Shown here: in pieces, positions 9,111 to 18,016 of the stretch
Numbering within the stretch: the first letter of the stretch is position 1
Layout: every line of letters begins with the position of its first letter
Assembly: GCF_000369005.1 (NCBI RefSeq)
Contig: NZ_KB849764.1
Location: 56,448 to 120,447, forward strand
Direction of reading: 5' to 3'
Length of the DNA stretch: 64,000 nt
Origin: Acinetobacter beijerinckii CIP 110307
GTDB lineage: Bacteria; Pseudomonadota; Gammaproteobacteria; Pseudomonadales; Moraxellaceae
Notes under the pieces: model-generated
What the model was told of the DNA's origin: nothing
Seen by the model: the letters and a program-made list of their open reading frames with translations, nothing else
Databases searched by the model: none
Translations under genes and position numbers: made by a program

Positions 9111-10120
9111 TGTCACCTTTGATGCGTGCACGATTTTATCGTTTTAAGCAAAATAAACTAGGATTTCGTTGCTTTATTCTATTTTTGCTTATTTTTACCT
9201 TATCAATGTTGGCTGAGTTGATTGCCAATGATAAGCCTCTATTGGTTCGTTATCAGCAATCTTTTTATTTTCCGATAATTCAGGATTATCCAGAGACTAC
9301 TTTTGGCGGTACTTTTGAAACGGCCACAGATTATCAAGATCCTGTTGTGAAACAATTGATTCAAAAACACGGATGGATGATTTCGCCAATCGTTCCTTTT
9401 TCCTATGAATCACCCAATTTATCGCTCAGTGTACCTGTTCCATCACCACCGAGCGCACAAAATTGGTTGGGGACAGATGATCAAGGTCGAGATGTATTTG
9501 CTCGTATTCTTTATGGTCTACGTATTTCTTTATTGTTTGGTTTTATTTTAACTTTCTTCTCGGCGGTGATCGGTATCATTGTTGGAGCGATACAGGGCTA
9601 CTATGGCGGTTGGATAGACCTTATCGGGCAGCGTATTTTAGAAGTATGGGGTGGTTTGCCCATGCTGTTTATAATGATGATATTGGTCAGTATGTTTAGT
9701 CCAAGCATGTATTGGTTATTGCTGATTATGTTGTTATTTGGCTGGACTGAATTAGTTGGGGTGGTGCGAGCAGAGTTTTTACGTGCTCGAAATTTTGACT
9801 ATGTACGCGCTGCAAAGGCTTTGGGTGTACGTGATTATAAAATCATGTTCAAACATATTTTACCAAATGCGATGAGTTCTAGCCTTTCACAAATCCCCTT
9901 TATGCTGACCGCAAATATTATTGCATTAACTGCTTTGGATTTTTTAGGTTATGGGTTGCCACCTGATGCTGCATCTTTAGGTGAATTATTATTACAAGGT
10001 AAAAATAACCTTGATGCGCCGTGGTTGGTATTGTCAGGTTTCTTTAGTTTGACGATTGTTTTGTCTTTATTGATTTATATTGGGGAGGCTGCACGTGAAG
10101 CATTTGACCCAAGAAGATAA
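9107..10120 (+). CDS. yejE: YejE-like peptide ABC transporter permease
   Basis: A 337-residue DppC/OppC-type permease. It has one N-terminal membrane helix, a periplasmic segment of about 100 residues, NWLGTDDQGRDVFARILYG leading into the permease core, and the loop VRAAKALGVRDY that contacts the ATPase. The start overlaps the yejB stop by four bases, so translation is probably coupled; a second ATG at 9110 is also possible. Its 3' end carries the ribosome site and start of yejF. Confidence 0.93.
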   Translation: MMSPLMRARFYRFKQNKLGFRCFILFLLIFTLSMLAELIANDKPLLVRYQQSFYFPIIQDYPETTFGGTFETATDYQDPVVKQLIQKHGWMISPIVPFSYESPNLSLSVPVPSPPSAQNWLGTDDQGRDVFARILYGLRISLLFGFILTFFSAVIGIIVGAIQGYYGGWIDLIGQRILEVWGGLPMLFIMMILVSMFSPSMYWLLLIMLLFGWTELVGVVRAEFLRARNFDYVRAAKALGVRDYKIMFKHILPNAMSSSLSQIPFMLTANIIALTALDFLGYGLPPDAASLGELLLQGKNNLDAPWLVLSGFFSLTIVLSLLIYIGEAAREAFDPRR

Positions 10121-11681
10121 TCAACCTCTACTGAGTGTGCAGCAATTTAATATTCGTCAGCAAACAGGACAATATTTAGTTGAGAATTTGAACTTTGATT
10201 TATACCCACAGCAAACCCTTGCGATTGTCGGCGAAAGTGGTTCAGGTAAGACCATAACCGTTTTAGGATTACTTGGCTTACTTCCAGAAACGCTCGTGAT
10301 CAATGGTGTTGTTGGATTTAAAAATCATAATTTAGTCCAATTGAGTCAGAAGCAGTTACAACATATTCGTGGCAAAAAAATTGCCATGATTTTTCAGGAG
10401 CCGATGACAGCTTTAAACCCATTACATTCGGTTGAGCGATTGGTTGGTGAGAGTCTTGTCTTACAAGGATATTCAAAACTAGAACTTAAAGAAAAAATCA
10501 TAACCTTATTACATGATGTGGGTTTGTCAGAGGCTACTCAAATTCTTAAGCGTTATTCTCATGAGCTTTCAGGAGGGCAAAGACAACGGGTGATGATCGC
10601 AATGGCATTGGCTTTGGAACCCGATATTTTGATTGCAGATGAGCCAACTACAGCGCTTGATGTGTTGTTGCAAACCCAAATATTGCAACTATTAAAAAAA
10701 TTACAGCGTCAACGAAATATGGCAATGATTTTCATCAGTCATGATCTTAATTTAGTTAAACATTATGCAAATCACGTCTTAGTGCTGAACCAAGGAAAAG
10801 TAGAAGAGCAGGGAACAATTTCAGAAATTTTTATCGCCCCAAAAACTGTTTATACACGCAATTTGCTCAATCATGATTTTGGTAAAGCTTTAGTGATAGA
10901 AACGAAGCAAACATTATTGGAACTCACAAATCTCACAGTGAAATATCCCATCAAACAGGGTTTATTTAATCGAATCAAAACTTATAAAGTTGCAGCTGAG
11001 TCGATCAATTTTGAGTTATTTGAAGGAGAAGCGATCGGAATTGTTGGAGAAAGTGGTTCTGGAAAATCTTCATTGGCTTTAGCAATTGCGCGATTGATTG
11101 CTAGTGAAGGTGTGATTGAATTGCAGTCACAAGATTTGAATCAACTTAATCAGAAACAACTTCGACAATTACGCTGTGATTTTCAAATTATTTTCCAAGA
11201 TCCATTTAGTAGTTTAAATCCTAGAATGTCGGTTGCACAGCTCATTGCAGAGGGTCTAGAGCTTAAGTCTATTTCAAAACATCAAGCTCATGCAGAAATT
11301 GAAGAAGTATTAATAAAAGTTGAATTATCTATAGAGGATAAGCATAAATATCCACATCAGCTTTCTGGTGGACAACGACAAAGAGTGGCATTGGCAAGAG
11401 CCTTAGTTTTGAAACCGAAGTTACTGATTTTGGATGAACCTACTTCTGCTTTGGATCGAACCACCCAAAGGGCAATGATTGAATTATTACGTCGTATACA
11501 GCAGCAAGATGGTATGAGTTATATTTTTATTAGTCATGACTTACAAGTCATTAAGGCCCTATGCCAGAAAGTTTTAGTGATGCATCAAGCGAAAGCCTTG
11601 GAATATCAGGCGACTGAACTGTTATTTAATCAACCACAAGCGGAGTACACTCGTCAGCTTATTGCTGCAAGTGAATATTAG
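10095..11681 (+). CDS. yejF: YejF-like duplicated ABC transporter ATPase
   Basis: A 528-residue cytoplasmic protein with two tandem nucleotide-binding domains that powers the YejABEF importer. Each half has a Walker A (GESGSGKT and GESGSGKS), a signature (LSGGQRQRV in both) and a Walker B (ILIADEPTTA and LLILDEPTSA). E. coli YejF is 529 residues. The GTG at 10095 is chosen over an upstream TTG because GGGGAGG at 10082-10088 stands six bases before it. The gene overlaps yejE by 26 bases in another frame. Confidence 0.93.
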   Translation: MKHLTQEDNQPLLSVQQFNIRQQTGQYLVENLNFDLYPQQTLAIVGESGSGKTITVLGLLGLLPETLVINGVVGFKNHNLVQLSQKQLQHIRGKKIAMIFQEPMTALNPLHSVERLVGESLVLQGYSKLELKEKIITLLHDVGLSEATQILKRYSHELSGGQRQRVMIAMALALEPDILIADEPTTALDVLLQTQILQLLKKLQRQRNMAMIFISHDLNLVKHYANHVLVLNQGKVEEQGTISEIFIAPKTVYTRNLLNHDFGKALVIETKQTLLELTNLTVKYPIKQGLFNRIKTYKVAAESINFELFEGEAIGIVGESGSGKSSLALAIARLIASEGVIELQSQDLNQLNQKQLRQLRCDFQIIFQDPFSSLNPRMSVAQLIAEGLELKSISKHQAHAEIEEVLIKVELSIEDKHKYPHQLSGGQRQRVALARALVLKPKLLILDEPTSALDRTTQRAMIELLRRIQQQDGMSYIFISHDLQVIKALCQKVLVMHQAKALEYQATELLFNQPQAEYTRQLIAASEY

Positions 11682-11753
11682 CATTGTAATTAAAATGACA
11701 TATGATATTGTCAATTTATCGGATGATCTCTTGACTTCAACAATAAACAGATT

Positions 11754-11777
11754 AAATTAGAGTAAATGCTCTAATTT
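11754..11777 (+). other. Inverted repeat before the flavin oxidoreductase gene
   Basis: AAATTAGAG and CTCTAATTT form a 9-bp stem with a 6-base loop between yejF and the next gene, followed by only a short T-run. A TTGACT at 11731 lies 17 bases before AAATTA, so the repeat could overlap a promoter -10. It could equally be a weak terminator for yejF. Confidence 0.35.
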
Positions 11778-11792
11778 TGGCAGAGGATGACC

Positions 11793-13037
11793 ATGAGTCA
11801 GATTGCAGACAGTATCAAAATTCGTAATACCACATTTAAAAATCGCATTATCAAAGGTGCAATGAGTGAGGCACTTGCCAACCACGATGGGCAGCCAAAT
11901 GAATTGCATATTGGTTTATATGAAGCATGGGCAAAAGGCGGTTTAGGTTGTGCGATTACAGGCAACGTTATGGTCAATATTGCTGCTAAAAATGAACCAG
12001 GTGTTGTTGCGATTGAAACTGAACGTGATTTGAAAAAATTACAGCAATGGGCTGAAGTAGGTAAAAAACATGGCATGGTGCAATTGATTCAATTGTCTCA
12101 TCCAGGTCGTCAGTGTCCTAAAGGCTTAAATAAAGAAACCGTTGCACCATCAGCAGTTCCTTTTAGCCCTATGCTTGCAGCAATGTTTGGTACACCACGT
12201 GAACTTAAACATGAAGAAATCCTAGATATTATTCAGCGTTTTGCTACGGCAGCAGCAGTATGTGAAAAAGCTGGATTTGAAGGTGTACAACTTCACGGTG
12301 CGCATGGTTATTTGATTAGTCAATTTTTGTCGCCATTAACCAATAAGCGTACCGATGAATGGGGTGGATCGATTGAGAACCGCATGCGTTTCTTAGTCGA
12401 TATTTATAAAGCTGTTCGTGCGGCAACCTCTGAAAATTTCATTATTTCGGTGAAATTAAACTCCGCAGATTTCCAACGTGGTGGAATCACTGAAGAAGAT
12501 GTGATTACCGTCTTTAAAGCAATTGATGAAGCAGGTATCGATATTATCGAGATCTCAGGTGGAACATATGAAGCACCAGCGATGGCCGGTGCAAAAGCAG
12601 AGTCTCGTAAAGCAAGTACTATTGCACGTGAAGCATATTTCTTAGAATTTGCTGAAAAAATTCGTCAGCACGTTGCTTGTAAATTAATGGTAACAGGCGG
12701 CTTCCGTACGGTTGCAGGTATGAATGCTGCACTTGAAAGTGGTGCATGTGATTTCATCGGTATTGCACGTCCATTGGCAGTTGAAACGGATTTAACAGAT
12801 CGTTTAATTGCTGGGAATGATGTTCGTTATGCAGTGAATCAAATTAAAACAGGAATTCCATTTGTCGATAAAATGGCAATTATGGAAATTATTTGGTATG
12901 CAGCTCAATTTAAAGCCATTGGACAAGGTAAAAAACCAAATCCTAAATTATCGCCTTTGATCGTATTTTTGAACTACGCAAAAGGGAATATTAAGGCAGT
13001 CGTAAAAGGGCGTGTGAATTCACGCAAATCGGCTTAA
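11793..13037 (+). CDS. NADH:flavin oxidoreductase, Old Yellow Enzyme family
   Basis: A 414-residue FMN-dependent TIM-barrel protein. The call rests on HPGRQ, HGAHGYL followed by SPLTNKRTDEWGGSIENR, and the C-terminal phosphate-binding GIARPLA. The family reduces activated C=C bonds with NAD(P)H; this is the long subgroup related to the N-terminal domain of 2,4-dienoyl-CoA reductase, but it lacks the FeS and FAD domains of that enzyme. The second ATG (11793) is chosen because GCAGAGG abuts the first ATG (11787) with no spacing. Its substrate cannot be told from sequence. Confidence 0.85.
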   Translation: MSQIADSIKIRNTTFKNRIIKGAMSEALANHDGQPNELHIGLYEAWAKGGLGCAITGNVMVNIAAKNEPGVVAIETERDLKKLQQWAEVGKKHGMVQLIQLSHPGRQCPKGLNKETVAPSAVPFSPMLAAMFGTPRELKHEEILDIIQRFATAAAVCEKAGFEGVQLHGAHGYLISQFLSPLTNKRTDEWGGSIENRMRFLVDIYKAVRAATSENFIISVKLNSADFQRGGITEEDVITVFKAIDEAGIDIIEISGGTYEAPAMAGAKAESRKASTIAREAYFLEFAEKIRQHVACKLMVTGGFRTVAGMNAALESGACDFIGIARPLAVETDLTDRLIAGNDVRYAVNQIKTGIPFVDKMAIMEIIWYAAQFKAIGQGKKPNPKLSPLIVFLNYAKGNIKAVVKGRVNSRKSA

Positions 13038-13055
13038 TTTTTATATCTCTGTTTA

Positions 13056-13086
13056 AAAGGGCTCTTTATAGAGCCCTTTAATTTTT
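13056..13086. terminator. Bidirectional intrinsic terminator
   Basis: AAAGGGCTC and GAGCCCTTT form a strong stem with a TTTATA loop, flanked by A and T runs, between the convergent flavin oxidoreductase and HAD genes. Confidence 0.85.
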
Positions 13087-13089
13087 CAG

Positions 13090-13743
13090 TTAAGCACGCT
13101 TTTTTATTTCAATAATTGCTGGCAATGGGTTTTCTGTACCCATCATATAAGGATAGTCAGCAAGAGAAAGCATTTCTAAATCTTCCTCACTATTTCCATA
13201 AGCATAGATATATTGATAATCATCTAGATTATATTGCTGTTGAATACGTATTTTTTTTTGTTCACAACTACAATCTTCGGAAATGTAATTTCCAGTGAGT
13301 AAGCCTGATTTAATTTCGGTCTGAGTACAAATCAATTCAATATTGAGAAAATTACAAATTGGTTTTAAATAGAGATCAACTGATGCGGATACCAAAACGA
13401 CTTGATCACCTTTTTGTTGATGTAGTTGTAATTGTTTGAATAATTTGGGATCTAAATTCTTCACTATTTTCTGTGCATATTCTTCAGCTAATTTGTCTAC
13501 AAAATCAGCTGAAATATTTTTAAACATGCTCTGAAAAAGTCGAGGTCTCATCGAATGTGCAGGATAAAGACTTAAATAATAGGCTTGTATCCATGGAAGA
13601 ATTTGCAAGCCTTTGCGCACAATATGGCGTTTAGATAGAGTATAAAAAATGAAACCTGTAAAACTATCTTTTGGATAAAGTGTTCCATCAAAGTCAAATA
13701 AAGCAAGATTTATAGTTTTATTCTTTTCGCTTTTTGCATGCAT
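13090..13743 (-). CDS. HAD-superfamily phosphatase, subclass IB
   Basis: A 217-residue cytoplasmic hydrolase of the SerB-like branch. Motif I is FDFDGTLYP, motif II is LVSAS in VVLVSASVDLY, and motif III/IV is AYGNSEEDLEML. The substrate is unknown; family members act on phosphoserine, sugar phosphates or lysophospholipid-type phosphates. The start lies inside the 3' end of the upstream DUF1615 lipoprotein gene, overlapping it by 34 bases in another frame, so the two are probably cotranscribed and translationally coupled. Confidence 0.8.
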   Translation of the reverse strand: MHAKSEKNKTINLALFDFDGTLYPKDSFTGFIFYTLSKRHIVRKGLQILPWIQAYYLSLYPAHSMRPRLFQSMFKNISADFVDKLAEEYAQKIVKNLDPKLFKQLQLHQQKGDQVVLVSASVDLYLKPICNFLNIELICTQTEIKSGLLTGNYISEDCSCEQKKIRIQQQYNLDDYQYIYAYGNSEEDLEMLSLADYPYMMGTENPLPAIIEIKKRA

Positions 13744-14918
13744 GTTTCATATCTTCCATTTACTCGGCTTGCAAACCAATTGGTATTGTAGTCACGACTT
13801 AATTTAGGTCCTGAAATGACGACCTGAGGCATAACTGCATAAATTGGCTCTTTGTTAGTTTTGCTTTGGTAAAGTTTTTGTACTGCAATATAGGTCTGAG
13901 TATTTTCAAAACTTTGCTCTTTTTCTTTTTTTAGATCAGAGCGAATTTGGCGAGGTGTAACCAAAATATTATTATTTGCGAAGACCGTAATGAGTACTTT
14001 CTCTGTCTGGCTTTGAGTCGGTTTAATGTCTCCATTTTTACTATAAAGTAATAAATCCCCATCCAAACTAATCTCAGTTTCAGTTAAAGCATTCAACATC
14101 GTTTGAAAAGCTGCATTACGACTCGAGTACATGCCAGAGTTATAATCCGCAAAACGATAGATTGCTTTATCGTAATCAGCAGGATATTCCATTAGGCGAT
14201 GAATACCATAGTATAAACCACCATACTGGGTATAAAGATCATTACGCAATTCAGCAATATTTCCACTTTGACGTTTATGCTCTTTTGCATAATTAATATG
14301 AACTTGCATTGATCCCAATGTGGTAATTGGGTTCATTTTTTCGCCAATATCTTGTCCAACTAATTTTGCTGCACCTGTTAAAGCACTTACATGATAATGC
14401 TTTGACATATAGTCAAAAATTTCTCGATATAATAAATCTAATTCTCGCTCAGTTTTGACTCTGCGCATTTGACTCATATAGTTGTCTTCTGGTGAAGGCT
14501 GATTTTTGAGTACATCCTCAAAATAACCAGCAACTGTACCGCCAATGGTTTCACCCAACTTCGCTTCAAATTTTTCTTTTAGGCGGGTATTAATCTCTTC
14601 AACTGCTTTTGCCCCAAGACCTGGTACGGTTGGATCTGCGACAAAGTTCGATTCCTGATCGACAACAGCCACAATACTGCACACATTTTGTTTGGTTTTC
14701 GGAATGTTTAATTCTTGCATAATATCAAAAATATCTTGTGCCCAAGATTGACGGTCATTTACCCGAGTAGGAATGACCTTTTTAATTTGCTCAGATTCCA
14801 TTTCGGCTTCTTTATTATTTGACCACCAAGCGTTGTCTCCACAAGCAGTCAAAGCTAGACATGTAGCCAAGATACTGATTGATTTTAAAAAATTAGGATT
14901 TGTAGAAGCTTTATTCAT
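13710..14918 (-). CDS. DUF1615 lipoprotein with lytic-transglycosylase-like motifs
   Basis: A 402-residue predicted outer-membrane lipoprotein; the signal ends in LTAC with C26 as the lipidated residue. The body matches what I know as DUF1615. It also shows the order of signatures found in SLT lytic transglycosylases: VDQESNF with a candidate catalytic E89, LGSMQV at 201-206, and ADYNSGMYSSRNA at 257-269. Normally the GxMQ motif lies about 20-30 residues after the ES motif, so a large insertion is implied. A peptidoglycan-cleaving role is inference. It overlaps the HAD phosphatase gene downstream. Confidence 0.72.
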   Translation of the reverse strand: MNKASTNPNFLKSISILATCLALTACGDNAWWSNNKEAEMESEQIKKVIPTRVNDRQSWAQDIFDIMQELNIPKTKQNVCSIVAVVDQESNFVADPTVPGLGAKAVEEINTRLKEKFEAKLGETIGGTVAGYFEDVLKNQPSPEDNYMSQMRRVKTERELDLLYREIFDYMSKHYHVSALTGAAKLVGQDIGEKMNPITTLGSMQVHINYAKEHKRQSGNIAELRNDLYTQYGGLYYGIHRLMEYPADYDKAIYRFADYNSGMYSSRNAAFQTMLNALTETEISLDGDLLLYSKNGDIKPTQSQTEKVLITVFANNNILVTPRQIRSDLKKEKEQSFENTQTYIAVQKLYQSKTNKEPIYAVMPQVVISGPKLSRDYNTNWFASRVNGRYETCMQKAKRIKL

Positions 14919-15000
14919 AGTGAGGACAACACCACATAAAAAGATGAGTCAAATGGGCGAATGAAGTATACTATGTTGCTCAGAATTTGTAAGAAAATAT

Positions 15001-16026
15001 ATGTATATTGGTTCCTACCAACTTTCAAATAATTTGATTGTTGCACCGATGGCAGGCGTCACAGATAGACCGTTTAGAACACTCTGTAAATATTTCGGTG
15101 CAGGGCATGCGGTCAGTGAAATGATGACTGCTGATAAAACTTTGCGCATGAGTAAAAAGAGTTTATATCGGGCTAACTTTGATGGTGAGCTTGCACCTAT
15201 TTCTGCGCAAATCGCAGGTTCTGATCCTGAGCAACTCGCTGAAGCTGCACGTTATCAAGTGGCAAATGGTGCACAAATTGTTGATATTAATATGGGCTGC
15301 CCAGCCAAAAAAGTATGCAATAAACTTGCGGGTTCAGCATTATTACAAGATGAAGATTTAGTTGCACGGATTTTAGATGCCGTGGTAGCTGCGGTTGATG
15401 TGCCAGTGACTTTGAAAACTCGATTGGGTTTTTTAAATGGACATGAAAATATTTTACGTGTGGCAAAGCGTGCGGAAGAATCGGGAATCGCTGCCTTGGC
15501 GTTGCATGGTCGTACTCGTGAAGATATGTACTTGAATACAGCACGCTATGATCTGATTAAACAGGTTAAAGAATTGATTGATATTCCTTTGATTGCGAAT
15601 GGCGATATTGATAGTCCAGAGAAAGCCAAATATGTATTAGATTATACAGGGGCAGATGCCATCATGATTGGTCGTGCTGCTCAAGGTCGTCCATGGATTT
15701 TTCGAGAAATAGCACATTACTTAAAAACAGGTGAACATTTGCCTGCTCCTGATATTCAAGAAGTAAAAGACGTACTCTTAGGACACTTGGCAGAATTGTA
15801 TCAATTTTATGGTGAATATTCGGGGTGTCGAATTGCACGTAAACATATCGCTTGGTATACCAAAGGTTTACGTTCAAGCAATGAGTTTCGTCAAAATATG
15901 TATAAGGTCGAAAGCACTGTCGATCAGGCAAGGGTTGTAGAGGCTTATTTTGAGCAGTTGCTTGATTTAGGACAGCGTATGAGCGATGTGCAAGTAGAAC
16001 AAATCAATTTATTAGAAATTAAATAA
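15001..16026 (+). CDS. dusB: tRNA-dihydrouridine synthase B
   Basis: A 341-residue FMN enzyme that reduces specific D-loop uridines in tRNA. Diagnostic segments are VAPMAGVTDRPFR near the N terminus, NMGCPAKKVCNKLAGSALL with the catalytic cysteine, TLKTRLGF, and ANGDIDSPEKA followed by IMIGRAAQGRPW, the phosphate-binding end of the barrel. It is slightly longer than E. coli DusB (321). In E. coli dusB is followed by fis; here it is followed by a terminator and a convergent oxyR, so the dusB-fis pairing is absent. Confidence 0.93.
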   Translation: MYIGSYQLSNNLIVAPMAGVTDRPFRTLCKYFGAGHAVSEMMTADKTLRMSKKSLYRANFDGELAPISAQIAGSDPEQLAEAARYQVANGAQIVDINMGCPAKKVCNKLAGSALLQDEDLVARILDAVVAAVDVPVTLKTRLGFLNGHENILRVAKRAEESGIAALALHGRTREDMYLNTARYDLIKQVKELIDIPLIANGDIDSPEKAKYVLDYTGADAIMIGRAAQGRPWIFREIAHYLKTGEHLPAPDIQEVKDVLLGHLAELYQFYGEYSGCRIARKHIAWYTKGLRSSNEFRQNMYKVESTVDQARVVEAYFEQLLDLGQRMSDVQVEQINLLEIK

Positions 16027-16037
16027 TTTTAAGCTTT

Positions 16038-16076
16038 AAATACCTGCAATGAATTTGATCATTACAGGTATTTTAT
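16038..16076. terminator. Bidirectional terminator between dusB and oxyR
   Basis: AAATACCTGCAATGA pairs with TCATTACAGGTATTT with one mismatch and a short loop, followed by a T-rich tract. The flanking genes converge. Confidence 0.75.
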
Positions 16077-16982
16077 TTATTCCAAATGTGCGGTGATTTT
16101 CTGCAAAATTTGTAAAATAACATCAAACTCACTTTGTAGCGGCGTACTTTTTCGAGTCACTAGAGCCAAGGTGCGGCTAGGTGCATCAGCAATAGGCTTC
16201 ACAGCAATTTCTTCATTAAAGTGAATCATACTGTTTTTTAAAGCAATTTCTGGTAATAGGGTAAAACCTAAGTCAGAAGATACCATTTCAACCAATGTTG
16301 GCAATGAGCTTGCTTTTAAACGATGATCATTTTTACGTTCACCCACTGGGCAAGCACTCAATGTATGATCACGTAAACAATGACCTTCTTCTAAAAGCAT
16401 TAAACGAGATAAATCTAGATCGTCTAATGAGTTAGCTTCAGCAGCATTTTTGTCTTTTTTATTGTAAACAACAAATAGATTTTCTTTCGCAATTTCAGAG
16501 ACTTTTAAACCACGTGTGTCAAAAGGAAGTGCAAGAACAATCATGTCTAAATTGCCATGCTCAAGCTTTTCTACAATCTTTTCACTTTGTGCTTCGTGTA
16601 GATGAAGTTGAATTTTAGGCAATTGTTGATGCACTTCATCAAGCAACTGAGTCAAAATAAAGGGTGCAATGGTTGGAATAATGCCAAGATGCAAATCACC
16701 CGTTAATGGTTCACTCATTTCTCGACTTAAACGCATTAAGTCTTGTGCATCGGCAAGTAATACTCGTGCTCGTGCAACAACTTGTTCACCCAAAGGCGTT
16801 AATCGGACGTTTTGACGATCACGTTCAACTAAGACGCCACCTAATAGACGCTCCAGTTCCATAATCCCACCCGATAACGTTGATTGGGTGACAAATGAAC
16901 GGCGTGCTGCTTCGGTAAAATGTAAAGTTTCTGACAGCGTAACTAAATATGATAGCTGTCTTAATGAAGGTAATGCAGCCAT
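16077..16982 (-). CDS. oxyR: OxyR, hydrogen peroxide-sensing LysR regulator
   Basis: A 301-residue LysR protein with an N-terminal winged helix (about 5-65) and an effector domain. GHCLRDHTLSAC places C202 and C211 nine residues apart, exactly as the redox pair C199/C208 of E. coli OxyR, and the following KASSLPTLVEMV and GFTLLP also match. It activates peroxide defence genes when the pair forms a disulfide. AGGA five bases before the ATG lies inside the estB stop region; estB ends only six bases upstream. The gene is last in rubA-rubB-estB-oxyR, as in strain ADP1. Confidence 0.93.
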   Translation of the reverse strand: MAALPSLRQLSYLVTLSETLHFTEAARRSFVTQSTLSGGIMELERLLGGVLVERDRQNVRLTPLGEQVVARARVLLADAQDLMRLSREMSEPLTGDLHLGIIPTIAPFILTQLLDEVHQQLPKIQLHLHEAQSEKIVEKLEHGNLDMIVLALPFDTRGLKVSEIAKENLFVVYNKKDKNAAEANSLDDLDLSRLMLLEEGHCLRDHTLSACPVGERKNDHRLKASSLPTLVEMVSSDLGFTLLPEIALKNSMIHFNEEIAVKPIADAPSRTLALVTRKSTPLQSEFDVILQILQKITAHLE

Positions 16983-16988
16983 AGTGTC

Positions 16989-17942
16989 CTAGTGTGATGA
17001 TCTAAAGTGATTAGCAAACAAACCGCTAAGTTGTGGGATGAAATGTGCAGGAATATCATGCCCCATTCCATGAATTAATTCAAACTTAGCACCAGAGATC
17101 GCCTTTGCAACAGCTTTCCCATGACTTGGTGGTAGCAAACGGTCTTTGGAACCGTGAACAACCAAAGTCGGTTGAGTAATGTTCTTGTTTAAAGGTAATA
17201 AAGAACCTGTACATAATATTGCTAAAAACTGTTGAAGTACACCCGCTGGATAGAAACTACGACGATATAATTTGCGAATCGTCTGTATTGCCTCAACTTG
17301 ATTGACATATCCAGGTGAGCCGATGATATGAAATACTTTCAAACTATGATTTACAATCGCATCTTCATCATGTGCATCTGGTTTTCCGATTAAACTAAAT
17401 AATTGCTTAGGGAACGGAGGTGGTAAAAATGGTTGATTATTGCTGGTGAACAATAAACCAATTTTTTCAACTTTTTCTGGATATTTAGCAGCGACGATTT
17501 GCGAAATCATACCACCCATAGAAGCACCTAAAATATAGGTTTTTCCCAATCCAAGTTGATCTATTAACATCGCCACATCATCAGCCATATCATAAAGTGT
17601 ATATGGTGCACCTTCATTTCCAAGCCCAAACATAAAACGTCCCATCAGTTTCATGGTGTTCAGTCTTTGTCTTTTATTACGGATCTTTGAAGATAAGCCA
17701 ATATCTCTATTGTCAAAACGAATAACGCGATAACCTTGATCAATCAATGATTTACAAAAGAAATCAGGCCAAAACAGCATCTGAGCACCCAAACCCATAA
17801 TCAATAGAATCGTGGGGTGTTCAGGATTACCACCCATTTCAACATGCAATTCTATGCCGTTTCCCAAGGTAACTTTGGTTTCTTGCATAAATGCAGCATA
17901 GGGTGACACGTTAAATTGGAGAGCACTGTTCATGGTTTTCAT
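16989..17942 (-). CDS. estB: EstB-like alpha/beta hydrolase
   Basis: A 317-residue alpha/beta hydrolase. The nucleophile elbow is GASMGG (S141); HGSKDRLLPP supplies the probable acid and GMGHDIP the histidine. MGLGAQM near residue 49 fits the oxyanion region. Context identifies it as the counterpart of ADP1 EstB, an esterase in the rubredoxin operon whose natural substrate is not settled. The start is either the ATG at 17942 or the one at 17933; the second has a better spaced GGA. Confidence 0.82.
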   Translation of the reverse strand: MKTMNSALQFNVSPYAAFMQETKVTLGNGIELHVEMGGNPEHPTILLIMGLGAQMLFWPDFFCKSLIDQGYRVIRFDNRDIGLSSKIRNKRQRLNTMKLMGRFMFGLGNEGAPYTLYDMADDVAMLIDQLGLGKTYILGASMGGMISQIVAAKYPEKVEKIGLLFTSNNQPFLPPPFPKQLFSLIGKPDAHDEDAIVNHSLKVFHIIGSPGYVNQVEAIQTIRKLYRRSFYPAGVLQQFLAILCTGSLLPLNKNITQPTLVVHGSKDRLLPPSHGKAVAKAISGAKFELIHGMGHDIPAHFIPQLSGLFANHFRSSH

Positions 17943-17970
17943 TCCAAGTTGAATTCTTTTTATATTTTAA

Positions 17971-18003
17971 GAGTTTGTTATATATCATATCTATAACAAA
18001 CTC
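17971..18003 (-). other. 12-bp perfect intercistronic stem-loop, rubB-estB
   Basis: GAGTTTGTTATA and its exact complement flank a 9-base loop in the 74-base gap between rubB and estB. No U-run follows on the transcribed strand, so a simple intrinsic terminator is unlikely. An mRNA stability or processing element is the best guess. Confidence 0.55.
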
Positions 18004-18016
18004 ATGTATTTCAAAC

